The position numbers were made by a program, and so were the translations under genes. Below the pieces are notes generated by a model. The model saw only the letters and a program-made list of their open reading frames with translations. It made no database searches and was not told the origin of the DNA. A stretch of DNA of 29,731 bases from a virus: IMG/VR virus record IMGVR_UViG_3300037520_002403, positions 1 to 29,731 of that record; one strand, given 5' to 3'. Below are positions 8,207 to 16,479 of this stretch, in pieces. Position 1 is the stretch's first letter, and each line of letters begins with the position of its first letter.

Positions 8207-9379
8207 ATGCGCCTCTTCCTCGACATCGATACCCGCGAATTCCTCCAGTCCCCGTCCTTCCCCCGCGCCCTCACCACCCTCGCCCTAAAGCGCCGGGACA
8301 CCGACTTGATCGAACTGCAATTCCTCCGCGACCGAGTAGTCCAAGAACTCCCCACCGGCACCACGATCCGCCTCGGCCTCAAGCCCGACGCCGCCTACAC
8401 CGCCGAATTCCTCGCCTCCGGCACCTTTACCAAATCCGGCACCGGCACGGCGACCAAATACCTCCTCGACCTCAACCTCAACACCGTCACCCTCAACACC
8501 GCCTTTGCCGCCGCCACCCCCGAGCCCGTCACCCTCGCCGCCATGCTCGAAGTCGAGTGGGCCAGCGGCACCACCATCTCCTCCAGCCTCACGCTCCCCG
8601 TCACCATCGCCAACGATGTCATCCGCGGCAACGAAGGCACCCCCGCCACACTCCCGCTTTTCTACACCGCCTCCACCAGCGACTTCAAAGCCACCCAAGC
8701 GCAAGCTGAAGCCGGGACATCCAACGAAACATGGATGACGCCGCTGCGGGTGAAAGAATTACTTGAAGGCGCCCAAATTCCAAGCATCCAAGTAGGTGGA
8801 GACGAAACCGCTGGCTTCACGATTAACTTTACAGGCCAAGATCCAACTAAATTAAGTTGGTATAATTTAGCGCATCCTAATTTTGAATTAAATTTTGAAG
8901 AAGGCGCCATGCGCGACAGTGGCGGAGATGTTATGTTTTGGGGGCCTGGCTATGTAGGTTTTAACGAACGAACGCTTCAAGGATTAGGTGCTCCAGTAAA
9001 CCCGCCCGACGCCGTTCGGCTTGCTGATTTAGCCAGTGGAGCGGCGGTTGGTTTTACAACAGCCAATCAATCCACGCCATATTCCGCGCCCGGAAATAAC
9101 CATTTCAACCTTCGAATAACCGTTAACAGCTCCGTTTTAACCGCTGATCCTATTATAATCCTTCCAAACGAAAACGACGGTGCAAAATACGGTGCGACTT
9201 ACCGCCTCGTTTACAACCGCACCGGCCACACGCGCTCTTTGATTGTCCGCCATTATGTTTCCGGGACCAATCTGACCACGCTCTCCACTCTCACCAACAC
9301 CGGCGTCTTCGGTTTCTGCTTCAACGGCACCGATTGGCAAACCGAATCCTCTTGGACCGGCCTCCAGCCCGTTGCCTAA
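8207..9379 (+). CDS. tail fibre protein A (exchangeable C-terminal domain)
   Basis: A 390-residue protein opening MRLFLDIDTREFLQSP. Its N-terminal ~150 residues are a paralogue of the start of the fibre gene at 9489, and resemble BppU-like virion-anchoring domains. A linker at about residues 162-185 contains ATQAQAEAGTSNETWMTPLR, a phrase typical of tail fibres. Beyond it the composition turns A/T-rich (about 8790-9230) and the sequence becomes a different, beta-rich distal domain with Asn/Gly turns. TTTGACAA at 8178-8185 lies just upstream. No Shine-Dalgarno sequence is seen. Role: host-receptor contact or its carrier. Confidence 0.75.
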   Translation: MRLFLDIDTREFLQSPSFPRALTTLALKRRDTDLIELQFLRDRVVQELPTGTTIRLGLKPDAAYTAEFLASGTFTKSGTGTATKYLLDLNLNTVTLNTAFAAATPEPVTLAAMLEVEWASGTTISSSLTLPVTIANDVIRGNEGTPATLPLFYTASTSDFKATQAQAEAGTSNETWMTPLRVKELLEGAQIPSIQVGGDETAGFTINFTGQDPTKLSWYNLAHPNFELNFEEGAMRDSGGDVMFWGPGYVGFNERTLQGLGAPVNPPDAVRLADLASGAAVGFTTANQSTPYSAPGNNHFNLRITVNSSVLTADPIIILPNENDGAKYGATYRLVYNRTGHTRSLIVRHYVSGTNLTTLSTLTNTGVFGFCFNGTDWQTESSWTGLQPVA

Positions 9380-9461
9380 AAATCCCTGCCCCCGCCGTGC
9401 CCGCCGTGCCGCCGTGAGACCCCTCCGACCCGCTCCATAAGCCACTCGGAAGCCCATCCGA

Positions 9462-9491
9462 TTTGACACCCGCCGCTGGGTCAGCGGCATG
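9462..9491 (+). promoter_or_regulatory. TTTGACAC motif plus hairpin ending at the fibre B start codon
   Basis: TTTGACAC (9462-9469) is followed by a perfect 7-bp hairpin, GCCGCTG (9472-9478) with loop GGT and CAGCGGC (9482-9488), directly abutting the ATG at 9489. A very similar arrangement occurs at 16450-16479. TTGACA matches a -35 box, but there is no -10 box at the right distance. The element may therefore act on translation or bind a regulator. Function is inferred. Confidence 0.4.
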
Positions 9492-11354
9492 AAACTCTTC
9501 CTCGACACAAAAGCCCGGCGCTTCGTCAAGTCCGCCGCGTCGAATGTCGCGCTCCAGACCCTCCACCTCAAACGCCGCGACCAAGTCCCGCTCGAGATCG
9601 TCTTCGTCGCCAACAACGCCGTCGTCACCGCCCCCACCGGCACCGCCACCACCGTCGGCCTCAAAGCCAAATTCTCCGACGCCAACTTCCTCGCCTTCGC
9701 GGCCCCCGGCACCAACACGCTCAACCTGAACACCGAGCCGGTCGAGGCCGCATTCTCTTCCAACCCCGCCAGCCTCCCCGCCCTCCTCGAAGTCCGCTGG
9801 TCCGCCCCCGGCGAGAGCCTACGCACCGCGACCCTCCAAGTCGAACTCCAGAACTCCGTCATACTCGGCACCGAAGGAACGCCCACCGCCATCCCCGACC
9901 TCAAAGCCACCCAAGCCCAAGCCGAAGCCGGGACATCCAACGAAACATGGATCACCCCGCTGCGAGCCTGGGACGCCATCCGCGCGTGGGCCGCCGCCAA
10001 TTTCTCCTGGGCAAACCTCGCCGGAAAACCCACCTCCTTCCCGCCGTCCTCCCACACCCATCCCATTTCAGAAGTCACAGGACTCTCAACCGCCCTGGCG
10101 GATACCAACGCCCGTCTCGATTCGGCACTCGCCAACCTCGACCCCGCCGCCATTGATTCCATTTCCGAAGCCGTCACGGTCATCAATACCGAGCGCGCCG
10201 AGCGCATCGCCGCTGATACCGCACTCCAGTCCGCGGTGGATAGCAAAGCCGCCACCGTTCACACCCACACCGCCAGCCAGATCACCGACTTCTCTGCCGC
10301 CGTCGTCGCAGCAGCCCCGCCGACCACCGACGCCTCACTCCTCACCTCCGGCACCCTCGCCGATGCCCGCCTCTCCGCCACCGTCACCGCCTCCCTCGCC
10401 AAAGCCGACACCGCCAGCCAGCCCGGCCACGGCCACTCAATTTCCGATGTCGCCAACCTCGCGACCGCTCTCGCCGAAAAAGCCACCGTCACATCGGTCA
10501 CCACGGTCAGCGAAGCCCTCACCGCCGAGTCCCAAGCCCGCGCAACTGCCGACTCCAGCCTCCAGACCGCCCTCGACACTAAAGCTTCAATTTCCGATTT
10601 TCAGGATGCGGACAATTTCATCAACGGGCGCGTCGACCAGGAAATTCTCGACCGCGCCGCAGCCATCACCACGGAAGCCTCCACACGAGCCGCAGCCGAT
10701 ACCGCCCTCGACCAGCGCATCGACTTCCTCGCCGAAAATCTCGACCCCGCCGCTCTCGACTCCATCGCCGAAGCCGCCGCCAGCATCGGCAGTCTCCAGA
10801 CGCAGATCGACGGCAAAGCACCCACCTCCCACACCCACCCCGCTTTCACCTACAATTCCCCCGGCTTCGTCCCAAACAGCTTCGGCGCCGAGGCCGGAAA
10901 ATTCCTACGCGGAGACGGCACCTGGCAGACCCCGCAGAGCGAAATCTCCAATGTCAACGGCCTGCAGACCGCTCTCGACACCGAAGCCCAGACCCGCGCA
11001 ACGGCCGACGCCAACCTCCAGACCCAGATCGACGGCAAGCAGCCCACCGGCAACTATGTCACCCGCACCGATGTCCAATCCGGAGGCTCCAGCTACTTCG
11101 AACGCTCCAGCGACGCCGCCTCCCAGAACATCGGCCAGGGCCAGAGCGTCCACCAGCTCGTCTTAGCCAACGACACCCGCCTCGCCGACGCCCGCCGCGT
11201 CCAATGGTTCACCGCCCCTCCGAATTTCTACACCGTGCCGAACGGAGCCACCGCCGGAGCCATGGCCTACGACGGCTCATTTCTCTACCTCCTCGTCCCC
11301 TACGGCCCCACCTCGCTCCGCTGGGCGCGCTCACCCATGACCACCACCTGGTAA
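9489..11354 (+). CDS. tail fibre protein B (long repetitive shaft)
   Basis: A 621-residue fibre. The N-terminal ~150 residues parallel fibre A (MKLFLDTKARRFVKS; LHLKRRD), followed by the shared ATQAQAEAGTSNETWITPLR linker. The shaft then contains phrases common in tail fibres: HTHPISEVTGL, repeated heptad-like segments (ERAERIAADTALQSAVDSK; TEASTRAAADTAL), two or three copies of a LDPAAxDSI-AEA-ASI unit, and FLRGDGTWQTP before the C-terminal beta domain ending MTTTW. Trimeric coiled-coil shaft organisation is likely. The start lies directly after a hairpin. It is followed 3 bases later by a small accessory gene. Confidence 0.85.
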   Translation: MKLFLDTKARRFVKSAASNVALQTLHLKRRDQVPLEIVFVANNAVVTAPTGTATTVGLKAKFSDANFLAFAAPGTNTLNLNTEPVEAAFSSNPASLPALLEVRWSAPGESLRTATLQVELQNSVILGTEGTPTAIPDLKATQAQAEAGTSNETWITPLRAWDAIRAWAAANFSWANLAGKPTSFPPSSHTHPISEVTGLSTALADTNARLDSALANLDPAAIDSISEAVTVINTERAERIAADTALQSAVDSKAATVHTHTASQITDFSAAVVAAAPPTTDASLLTSGTLADARLSATVTASLAKADTASQPGHGHSISDVANLATALAEKATVTSVTTVSEALTAESQARATADSSLQTALDTKASISDFQDADNFINGRVDQEILDRAAAITTEASTRAAADTALDQRIDFLAENLDPAALDSIAEAAASIGSLQTQIDGKAPTSHTHPAFTYNSPGFVPNSFGAEAGKFLRGDGTWQTPQSEISNVNGLQTALDTEAQTRATADANLQTQIDGKQPTGNYVTRTDVQSGGSSYFERSSDAASQNIGQGQSVHQLVLANDTRLADARRVQWFTAPPNFYTVPNGATAGAMAYDGSFLYLLVPYGPTSLRWARSPMTTTW

Positions 11355-11357
11355 AAA

Positions 11358-11798
11358 ATGGCAAACACCGGCGACATACTGGCACCCAAGCTACTCGAAG
11401 ACGGAACATTCCAAGAAACCGTCCTCACGCCCGCCGCCATCGGCGCGGCCTCCCTCGTCTCCGGCCTCGTCCCCGCCACCCAGCTCCCCCCGATCTCCTA
11501 CCAGACCACCCGCTACGACGGCGACGGCACCACCTTCTCCTTCGCCCCTCCCGGCACCCTCACCGCCTCCGACTCCCCCAGCGCCATCTCCGTCACCGTG
11601 AACGGCGTCACCCAAGAACCCGGCAGCGACTACACGCTCAACACTGCCACCAATCGCGTCGTCCTCACCTCCGCGCTCCCCCTCGGCGACAAAATCGTCA
11701 TCACCCGCCCGATCCTGCTCCCCAGCGCCTCCACCCTCACCGCCGAGCAACTCGGAGCCCTCACCGCCACCTCAGTCATCGATGGAGGGACCTTCTGA
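11358..11798 (+). CDS. small tail-fibre-associated protein
   Basis: A 146-residue protein starting MANTGDILAPKLLEDGTFQET. A C-terminal beta domain (NGVTQEPGSDYTL... LGDKIVITRP) is the type found in phage tail-fibre hinge or carrier proteins, where a repeated unit of that kind is common. It ends SVIDGGTF, and a related Asp-Gly-Gly-X-aromatic ending occurs in two other proteins of this block. The start ATG is 3 bases after the fibre B stop, with an A-rich leader and no Shine-Dalgarno sequence. It is probably a fibre or neck component; exact role unknown. Confidence 0.65.
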   Translation: MANTGDILAPKLLEDGTFQETVLTPAAIGAASLVSGLVPATQLPPISYQTTRYDGDGTTFSFAPPGTLTASDSPSAISVTVNGVTQEPGSDYTLNTATNRVVLTSALPLGDKIVITRPILLPSASTLTAEQLGALTATSVIDGGTF

Positions 11799-11800
11799 CC

Positions 11801-13048
11801 ATGACCACCCTCTCCGCCAACCAACTCTCCAGCAACCTCGACCTCACCGGGAAAACCATCCTTCTCCCCATCGAGACCGACGCCGTCGTCCACTACCCAT
11901 CCCGCAGTGATTTTCCAACCCTCGGCCGCCTCAAGCGCCTCTACATCGCCGAAGACACCTCAGCCCACTGGCATTGGACCGGCACCACCTACCAGATCAG
12001 CGCCCCCACCACCGACGAATTCGCCACCCTCGAAGGCCAAGTCTCCGCCACCGAAGACGCCATTGCCGCCGAGACCACCGCCCGCATCGCCGCCGACTCC
12101 GCGCTCCAGTCAGCCATCTCCGCCCAAAGCGGCACACTCAGCGCCTCCATCGAGACGCTCCAGACCGACCTCGCCCACCTCACCGCCAATCTCGACCCCG
12201 CCGCCCTTGACAGCGTAGCCGAAGCCGCCGCCTCCATCGGCACCCTCACCACCACCCTCGCCACCGTCCAAGACCGCCAGCGCCAAGTCCACGCCCGCCT
12301 CTACCACGATAACGCCGCCGTCTTCGCCAGTGGCCGCCCCGGCACCGAAGACCCCAGCGCCCTCGTCCGCCCCGGCTGGTATTTCACCAACTCCAGCGGC
12401 GGGCAGAAAATCAACTGGTATTTTTGGACCACCAGCCAACCCGGCATCCCCTCCATCCCCGCTTCCGATTTCGCCCCCTACGCCGTCTTCACCCCCGACA
12501 CCCTCGGCAGCAGCCCCTTCATCACCTTCTACTCCGCCCCCACCGGCAGCGGCGACGCCGCGCCCGGCTTCTACCACTCCGCCTGGGTTTACCAACTCCC
12601 CACCGCCACCCGCAACGCCCTCACCCCCGGCCAGAAAGTCCTCCTCTACGCGCAGGCCGACCCCGTCTGCCACCCCGGCCTCCTGCACCGGGAACTCACC
12701 TTTGTTCCCTCGGCAAGCCACGGCGAACGCCTCCCCACCGAGACCATCGCCTTCGCCGCCCTCCACTCCGACAGCGGATCATCCCCCGGCAGCGTGCAAT
12801 GGCTCATCGAATCCCTCGGCGTCGATCACCCCACCCTCCGCCTCGAAATCGCCCTCGCCATCCGCCCCATCTCGACGCTCCAGACCGAAATTCTCAAAGG
12901 CTTCGAGCAAGTCGCCACCTTCGCCTCCCTGCCATCCCCCGGCCGCCTCACCCGCCTCTACCTCGTCCAAGAATCTAACCAGACCTACCGCTGGACCGGC
13001 ACCGCCTACCGCCTCACCCCCGACGAACTCGACGGCGGCCAATACTGA
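11801..13048 (+). CDS. tail fibre protein C with duplicated terminal domains
   Basis: A 415-residue protein. Near both ends it carries a short domain of the type often seen in phage fibres: GRLKRLYIAEDTSAHWHWTG close to residue 45 and GRLTRLYLVQESNQTYRWTG near residue 385, i.e. one copy at each end. The middle starts with a heptad-like shaft (ETTARIAADSALQSAISA) and the LDPAALDSVAEAAASIGTL unit shared with fibre B, then a Trp/Tyr/Gly-rich beta domain. The C-terminus is DELDGGQY. The start at 11801 follows the previous stop directly; an open frame upstream of it overlaps two other genes and was discarded. Confidence 0.75.
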   Translation: MTTLSANQLSSNLDLTGKTILLPIETDAVVHYPSRSDFPTLGRLKRLYIAEDTSAHWHWTGTTYQISAPTTDEFATLEGQVSATEDAIAAETTARIAADSALQSAISAQSGTLSASIETLQTDLAHLTANLDPAALDSVAEAAASIGTLTTTLATVQDRQRQVHARLYHDNAAVFASGRPGTEDPSALVRPGWYFTNSSGGQKINWYFWTTSQPGIPSIPASDFAPYAVFTPDTLGSSPFITFYSAPTGSGDAAPGFYHSAWVYQLPTATRNALTPGQKVLLYAQADPVCHPGLLHRELTFVPSASHGERLPTETIAFAALHSDSGSSPGSVQWLIESLGVDHPTLRLEIALAIRPISTLQTEILKGFEQVATFASLPSPGRLTRLYLVQESNQTYRWTGTAYRLTPDELDGGQY

Positions 13049-13122
13049 CCAACCCTTTGACACTCTCCTAACCGGGGAAACCCAAAAACCAACAACCAAC
13101 CAACAAATAGAAAACCACCACC

Positions 13123-14202
13123 ATGGCAAACCCACTCCTCAAACTGAAACGCGGTAACGGCGCCCCGGCGTCCCTCTCCGCTGGCGAACCCGCTTACGAT
13201 CTCCAGAACGAGATTCTCTACATCGGCGACGGCACCAACCTCGACAAAATCGGCGGTAAAGGCGCAGTCGTCATGCTCGACGGCACGCAGACCGTCGGCG
13301 GCGTCAAGACCTTCAGCGAGACCATCACCGGCTCCGTCAGCGGCAACGCAGGCACAGCCACCACGCTCCAGACCGCCCGCGACATCTCCCTCACCGGCGA
13401 CGCCACCGGCACCGCCTCCGCCTTCAACGGCAGCGCCAACGCCTCCATCAGCGTCACGCTTGCCAACAGCGGAGTCAGCGCAGGCACCCACACAAAGGTC
13501 ACTGTTGACGCCAAAGGCCGCGTCACCGTCGGCGCGAACCTCGAAGCCAGCGACATCCCTTCGTTGACCGCCTCGAAAGTCTCCGACTTCGACACCCAGG
13601 TCCGCACCAGCCGCCTCGACCAGATGGCCGCGCCCACCGCGTCCGTCTCGCTGAACTCGCAGAAAATCACCGGCCTCGCCGATCCTTCCGGGGCCAACGA
13701 CGCCGCCAACAAAGGCTATGTCGACTCCGCCGTCACCAACCTCGTCAACGGAGCCCCCGAGGCCCTGAACACCCTTCAGGAACTCTCCCAAGCCCTCGGT
13801 GCCGACGCGAACTTCGCCACCACGGTCAGCACCAGCATCGGCACCAAGCTGGCGAAATCCAGCAACCTCAGCGATTTGTCTGATGTTTCAGCAGCTCGCA
13901 CGAACCTCGGCTTAGCCATCGGCACGAATGTCCAGGCATACGACGCCGAGCTCGCCGCCCTCGCCGGACTCACCTCCGCCGCCGACAAGCTCCCGTATTT
14001 CACGGGCGCAGGCACAGCCAGCACCGCCGACTTCACTTCGTTCGGACGCTCCATCGTCTCGGGCGCAGATGCGGCAGCCGTTCGCACCACGCTCGCCCTG
14101 GGGACCATGGCCACGCAGGCCTCCTCCTCGGTCTCGATCACTGGCGGTTCGATCAGCGGCGTCACGCTGACCGACATCACCATCGACGGCGGCACCTACT
14201 AA
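13123..14202 (+). CDS. tail fibre protein D (phage fibre repeat family)
   Basis: A 359-residue fibre protein. The start MANPLLKLKRGNGAPASL with EPAYDLQN is a common virion-anchoring opening. Residues ~60-140 hold the widespread fibre repeat (GSVSGNAGTATTLQTARDISL, then TGDATGTAS and HTKVTVDAKGRVT). Then comes GLADPSGANDAANKGYVD, typical of phage tail fibre hinge regions, and a C-terminus ending ITIDGGTY. The 74-base leader (13049-13122) is C/A-rich, contains TTTGACAC at 13056-13063 and has no Shine-Dalgarno sequence. This gene and the next are set apart from the fibre genes above by real intergenic gaps, so they may have their own regulation. Confidence 0.85.
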   Translation: MANPLLKLKRGNGAPASLSAGEPAYDLQNEILYIGDGTNLDKIGGKGAVVMLDGTQTVGGVKTFSETITGSVSGNAGTATTLQTARDISLTGDATGTASAFNGSANASISVTLANSGVSAGTHTKVTVDAKGRVTVGANLEASDIPSLTASKVSDFDTQVRTSRLDQMAAPTASVSLNSQKITGLADPSGANDAANKGYVDSAVTNLVNGAPEALNTLQELSQALGADANFATTVSTSIGTKLAKSSNLSDLSDVSAARTNLGLAIGTNVQAYDAELAALAGLTSAADKLPYFTGAGTASTADFTSFGRSIVSGADAAAVRTTLALGTMATQASSSVSITGGSISGVTLTDITIDGGTY

Positions 14203-14218
14203 CCCACCTCAACCCCAC

Positions 14219-14249
14219 AGCGGCGGCGCGGTCCATACCGCCCGCCGCT
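14219..14249 (+). terminator. strong GC-rich hairpin, candidate terminator
   Basis: AGCGGCGG (14219-14226), a one-base bulge, and GCGGT (14228-14232) pair with ACCGC (14237-14241) and CCGCCGCT (14242-14249) around a CCAT loop: thirteen base pairs. It lies 17 bases after the stop of fibre D. There is no U-tract directly after it, so termination may be factor-dependent or the hairpin may stabilise the mRNA end. The next 15 bases lead into an A/T-rich segment before the following gene. Confidence 0.5.
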
Positions 14250-14264
14250 CCACGGGGTCAGTCC

Positions 14265-14295
14265 ACTTAAAACTTAATTCTTAAAACTTAAAACT
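14265..14295 (+). promoter_or_regulatory. A/T-rich direct-repeat leader before the beta-roll fibre
   Basis: Within very GC-rich surroundings, this 31-base stretch consists of repeats of ACTTAAAACT or ACTTAATTCT-like units. It follows the 14219-14249 hairpin and precedes the ATG at 14304, so a promoter or an unstructured translation leader is plausible. No clear -35/-10 pair can be defined and no Shine-Dalgarno sequence is present. Confidence 0.35.
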
Positions 14296-14303
14296 CCATC
14301 GAT

Positions 14304-15887
14304 ATGGCAAATGTTTTAATCCCCAAAAAATCGACCCAAGCGTCGAAAGTCCCCACCACCAGCGACCTCGCCCTCGGCGAGATCGCCATCAACTACGCCG
14401 ACCAAAAAATCTACGGACGCGACCCAAGCTCCGGCACCGTCAAAGAACTCGGCGGAGCCGCAGGCAGCCTCATCATCGACACCACCGCCGCCGACCTCTT
14501 CAGCGCCAGCAGCGGCACACTCACCGCCGACGACCCCGGAGCCGACCGCCTCTTTTTCTGGGACGACTCCGCAGGCCGCGCCACCCACCTCGAAGTCGGC
14601 AGCGGCCTCGCCATCACCGGCACCACACTTTCCAACACCGGCAGCCTCTCCGGCACCGGCTCCGTTGACAACGCCATCCTCCGCGCAGACGGCACCGGCG
14701 GCTCCACTCTTCAATCCTCCGGCCTCATCGTCGAAGATACGATTGTTTCATTCACCACAGTCACAGGCACTGCCAGCGATGATATCATCACGGCCACCGG
14801 GTCAACATTTTCAAATGGCCAACCCGTGCGCTTCACCGCTCTCACGGGTGGAACCGGGCTAAACACCACCACCAACTATTTTGTCCGCGCAGCCAGTGGA
14901 GCGACCTTCAAACTCGCCACAACCGATAGCGACGCCACCATCGTCAACTTTACCACCAACATCACCGCAGGCACGCTCCTCACAGGACACAGCGTTCAGG
15001 TCAATGTCACCCTCTCCGAGAACACCACCGAAACCAACTCCGCACTCGTCCTCTCGCCGAAAGGCACGGGGGCGTTGCTTGCTCAAAAGCCAAATGGGGC
15101 TACTACCGGAGGAAATGCTCGTGGAACAAATGCCGTTGATTGGCAAACATCTCGGGGTGCAGCAACACAGGTTGCATCTGGAGCCAAAGCAGTTGTCTGT
15201 GGGGGCGCGTCAAATTCCGCAACAAGCGAAGGCGCTTTCGTTGGAGGCGGTGAAGTAAATGCAACAAACTCTGCTTGGGGGACTGTCTGCGGAGGCTACG
15301 ACAATGCGACCTCTGGCGGTGGCGGAGGTCAAGTAATAGTTGGCGGCTATTATAATAGGTCGTCTGGTGGGACTGCATTTTTAGGAGGAGGCGACTCAAA
15401 CCAAAACACAGGCGTCAATTCTGGAATTTTGGGGGGCGCAAATGCCTTGGCAGATCGTCGCGGTATGCAAGCACATGCATCTGGCCAATTCGCCAACAAA
15501 GGCGATGCCCAGCGCGCCCGCTTTGTCCTCCGCAACAAGACGACGACGAACAGCGCAGTCGAGCTTTTCTTAGACGGCTCCTCGACCCGCCTCACGATCC
15601 CGTCCGGCAAAGTTCTCGCCCTCACAATCAACATCTGTGGCATTAGCAGCACAGGTGCGGCAGTCGCACACTACATGCGGCAGTATGCTCTCAAGAATGT
15701 CTCTGGCACTACCAGCGAAGTTTACGCCCCAGTCACCATCGGAACCGACAACGCCGCAGGCACATCCATCGCACTCTCCGCAAGCGATGCGTCAGACGCC
15801 CTCGTAGTCAGCGTCACCGGCACAGCCTCCACCATCTGGCGCTGGGTAGCCAGCGTCGATGCCGTCGAAATCGCCTTCGGAACTTAA
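14304..15887 (+). CDS. tail fibre protein E with YadA-like beta-roll
   Basis: A 527-residue fibre. It opens with an anchoring segment (LALGEIAINYADQKIYGRD, similar in logic to fibre D) and a GTGSVDNAILRADGTGG linker typical of fibres. Residues ~280-400 contain repeated GG-A/N-S-A turns (NSATSEGAFVGGGEVNATNS; WGTVCGGYDNATSGG) like the left-handed beta-roll heads of trimeric autotransporter adhesins such as YadA. A C-terminal beta domain follows. The beta-roll DNA (about 15060-15470) is A/T-richer than its flanks, suggesting it was exchanged as a unit. Likely trimeric and involved in receptor contact. The gene ends 14 bases before the first lysis-region gene. Confidence 0.8.
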   Translation: MANVLIPKKSTQASKVPTTSDLALGEIAINYADQKIYGRDPSSGTVKELGGAAGSLIIDTTAADLFSASSGTLTADDPGADRLFFWDDSAGRATHLEVGSGLAITGTTLSNTGSLSGTGSVDNAILRADGTGGSTLQSSGLIVEDTIVSFTTVTGTASDDIITATGSTFSNGQPVRFTALTGGTGLNTTTNYFVRAASGATFKLATTDSDATIVNFTTNITAGTLLTGHSVQVNVTLSENTTETNSALVLSPKGTGALLAQKPNGATTGGNARGTNAVDWQTSRGAATQVASGAKAVVCGGASNSATSEGAFVGGGEVNATNSAWGTVCGGYDNATSGGGGGQVIVGGYYNRSSGGTAFLGGGDSNQNTGVNSGILGGANALADRRGMQAHASGQFANKGDAQRARFVLRNKTTTNSAVELFLDGSSTRLTIPSGKVLALTINICGISSTGAAVAHYMRQYALKNVSGTTSEVYAPVTIGTDNAAGTSIALSASDASDALVVSVTGTASTIWRWVASVDAVEIAFGT

Positions 15888-15901
15888 CCAAAACCACACC
15901 C

Positions 15902-16138
15902 ATGAGAACATACGGCCTTATATTCGCAGACGCACGCAAGGAACTCGTCAGCATCGTGCTGGACGAAAACGACGAGCCACGCATCGACACCATCCGCCCA
16001 TACCCCTGCCCCGAAGATTGGGTGGACCCCCAAATCGTCCCCCTCGTCAAGCTCGAAAAGCCCGAAGAGGGCGACTGGCAACCCATCGTCGTCTGGTTTG
16101 AGGACCGCGTAGAGCGGCAATGGGAGCCAGTGCCATGA
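15902..16138 (+). CDS. small acidic phage protein of unknown function
   Basis: A 78-residue protein (MRTYGLIFADARKELVS) with many Asp/Glu/Pro residues and an aromatic C-terminal beta hairpin (WQPIVVWFEDRVERQW). No membrane segment or metal motif. It sits between the last fibre and the first lysis gene and overlaps the next ATG (ATGA at 16135-16138). It could be a fibre-assembly or lysis-associated protein; I do not recognise it. Confidence 0.6.
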   Translation: MRTYGLIFADARKELVSIVLDENDEPRIDTIRPYPCPEDWVDPQIVPLVKLEKPEEGDWQPIVVWFEDRVERQWEPVP

Positions 16139-16440
16139 CACCCGACTCCGCCCTCAACCTCGTAAACCACGCCGCCCAGCAAAGCGCCACTTGGCACCTC
16201 ATCGCCCTGGTCCTGATCGGCATCCTCTTCGTCATCGCCATTTTCCGGTGGTTCACCCGCCGCATGGAACTCCTCGAAGGCAAAATGGACACGCAAAGCA
16301 GCGAATTCATCTCTCACCTCAAAACCGCCAACCGCGAAATGTTGGAGGTTATCCACGCCAACCAACAAACCACCAACCGCGCCATCGCCGTCATGGATCG
16401 CCTCGAGCACAAGTTGGACACCTACAAACACACGCCGTAA
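16135..16440 (+). CDS. single-span membrane protein with coiled coil (candidate i-spanin)
   Basis: A 101-residue protein. Residues ~21-40 form one hydrophobic segment (WHLIALVLIGILFVIAIF) followed by basic residues (RWFTRR) and then a charged helix of about 55 residues suited to a coiled coil. A type-II inner membrane protein with a long helical domain immediately upstream of a small lipoprotein fits the Rz/Rz1 spanin arrangement, which fuses the inner and outer membranes at the end of lysis. The N-terminal 20 residues before the membrane span and the basic residues after it are not typical, so a holin-associated or other membrane role is possible. The start at 16135 is preferred over an upstream in-frame codon because of the ATGA overlap. 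Confidence 0.55.
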   Translation: MTPDSALNLVNHAAQQSATWHLIALVLIGILFVIAIFRWFTRRMELLEGKMDTQSSEFISHLKTANREMLEVIHANQQTTNRAIAVMDRLEHKLDTYKHTP

Positions 16441-16449
16441 CCCGCGTGG

Positions 16450-16479
16450 TTTGACACCATGGCCGTCAGTGCGGCCATG
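16450..16479 (+). promoter_or_regulatory. TTTGACAC motif plus hairpin overlapping the lipoprotein start
   Basis: TTTGACAC (16450-16457) is followed by CATGGCCG (16458-16465), loop TCAGTG, and CGGCCATG (16472-16479), a perfect 8-bp hairpin. The second arm contains the preferred ATG at 16477 and the first arm contains the alternative ATG at 16459. The layout matches that at 9462-9491. A start codon inside a stable stem suggests translational control; the function is inferred. Confidence 0.4.

Noticed and set aside
12110-12766. 218-residue minus-strand open frame opposite fibre C
   Set aside because: Shadow with Gly/Glu/Val low complexity, typical of the reverse strand in this C-rich region.
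8207-15887. Diversity-generating retroelement acting on fibre genes
   Set aside because: No reverse transcriptase, accessory gene or template/variable repeat pair with A-specific differences was found in the window.
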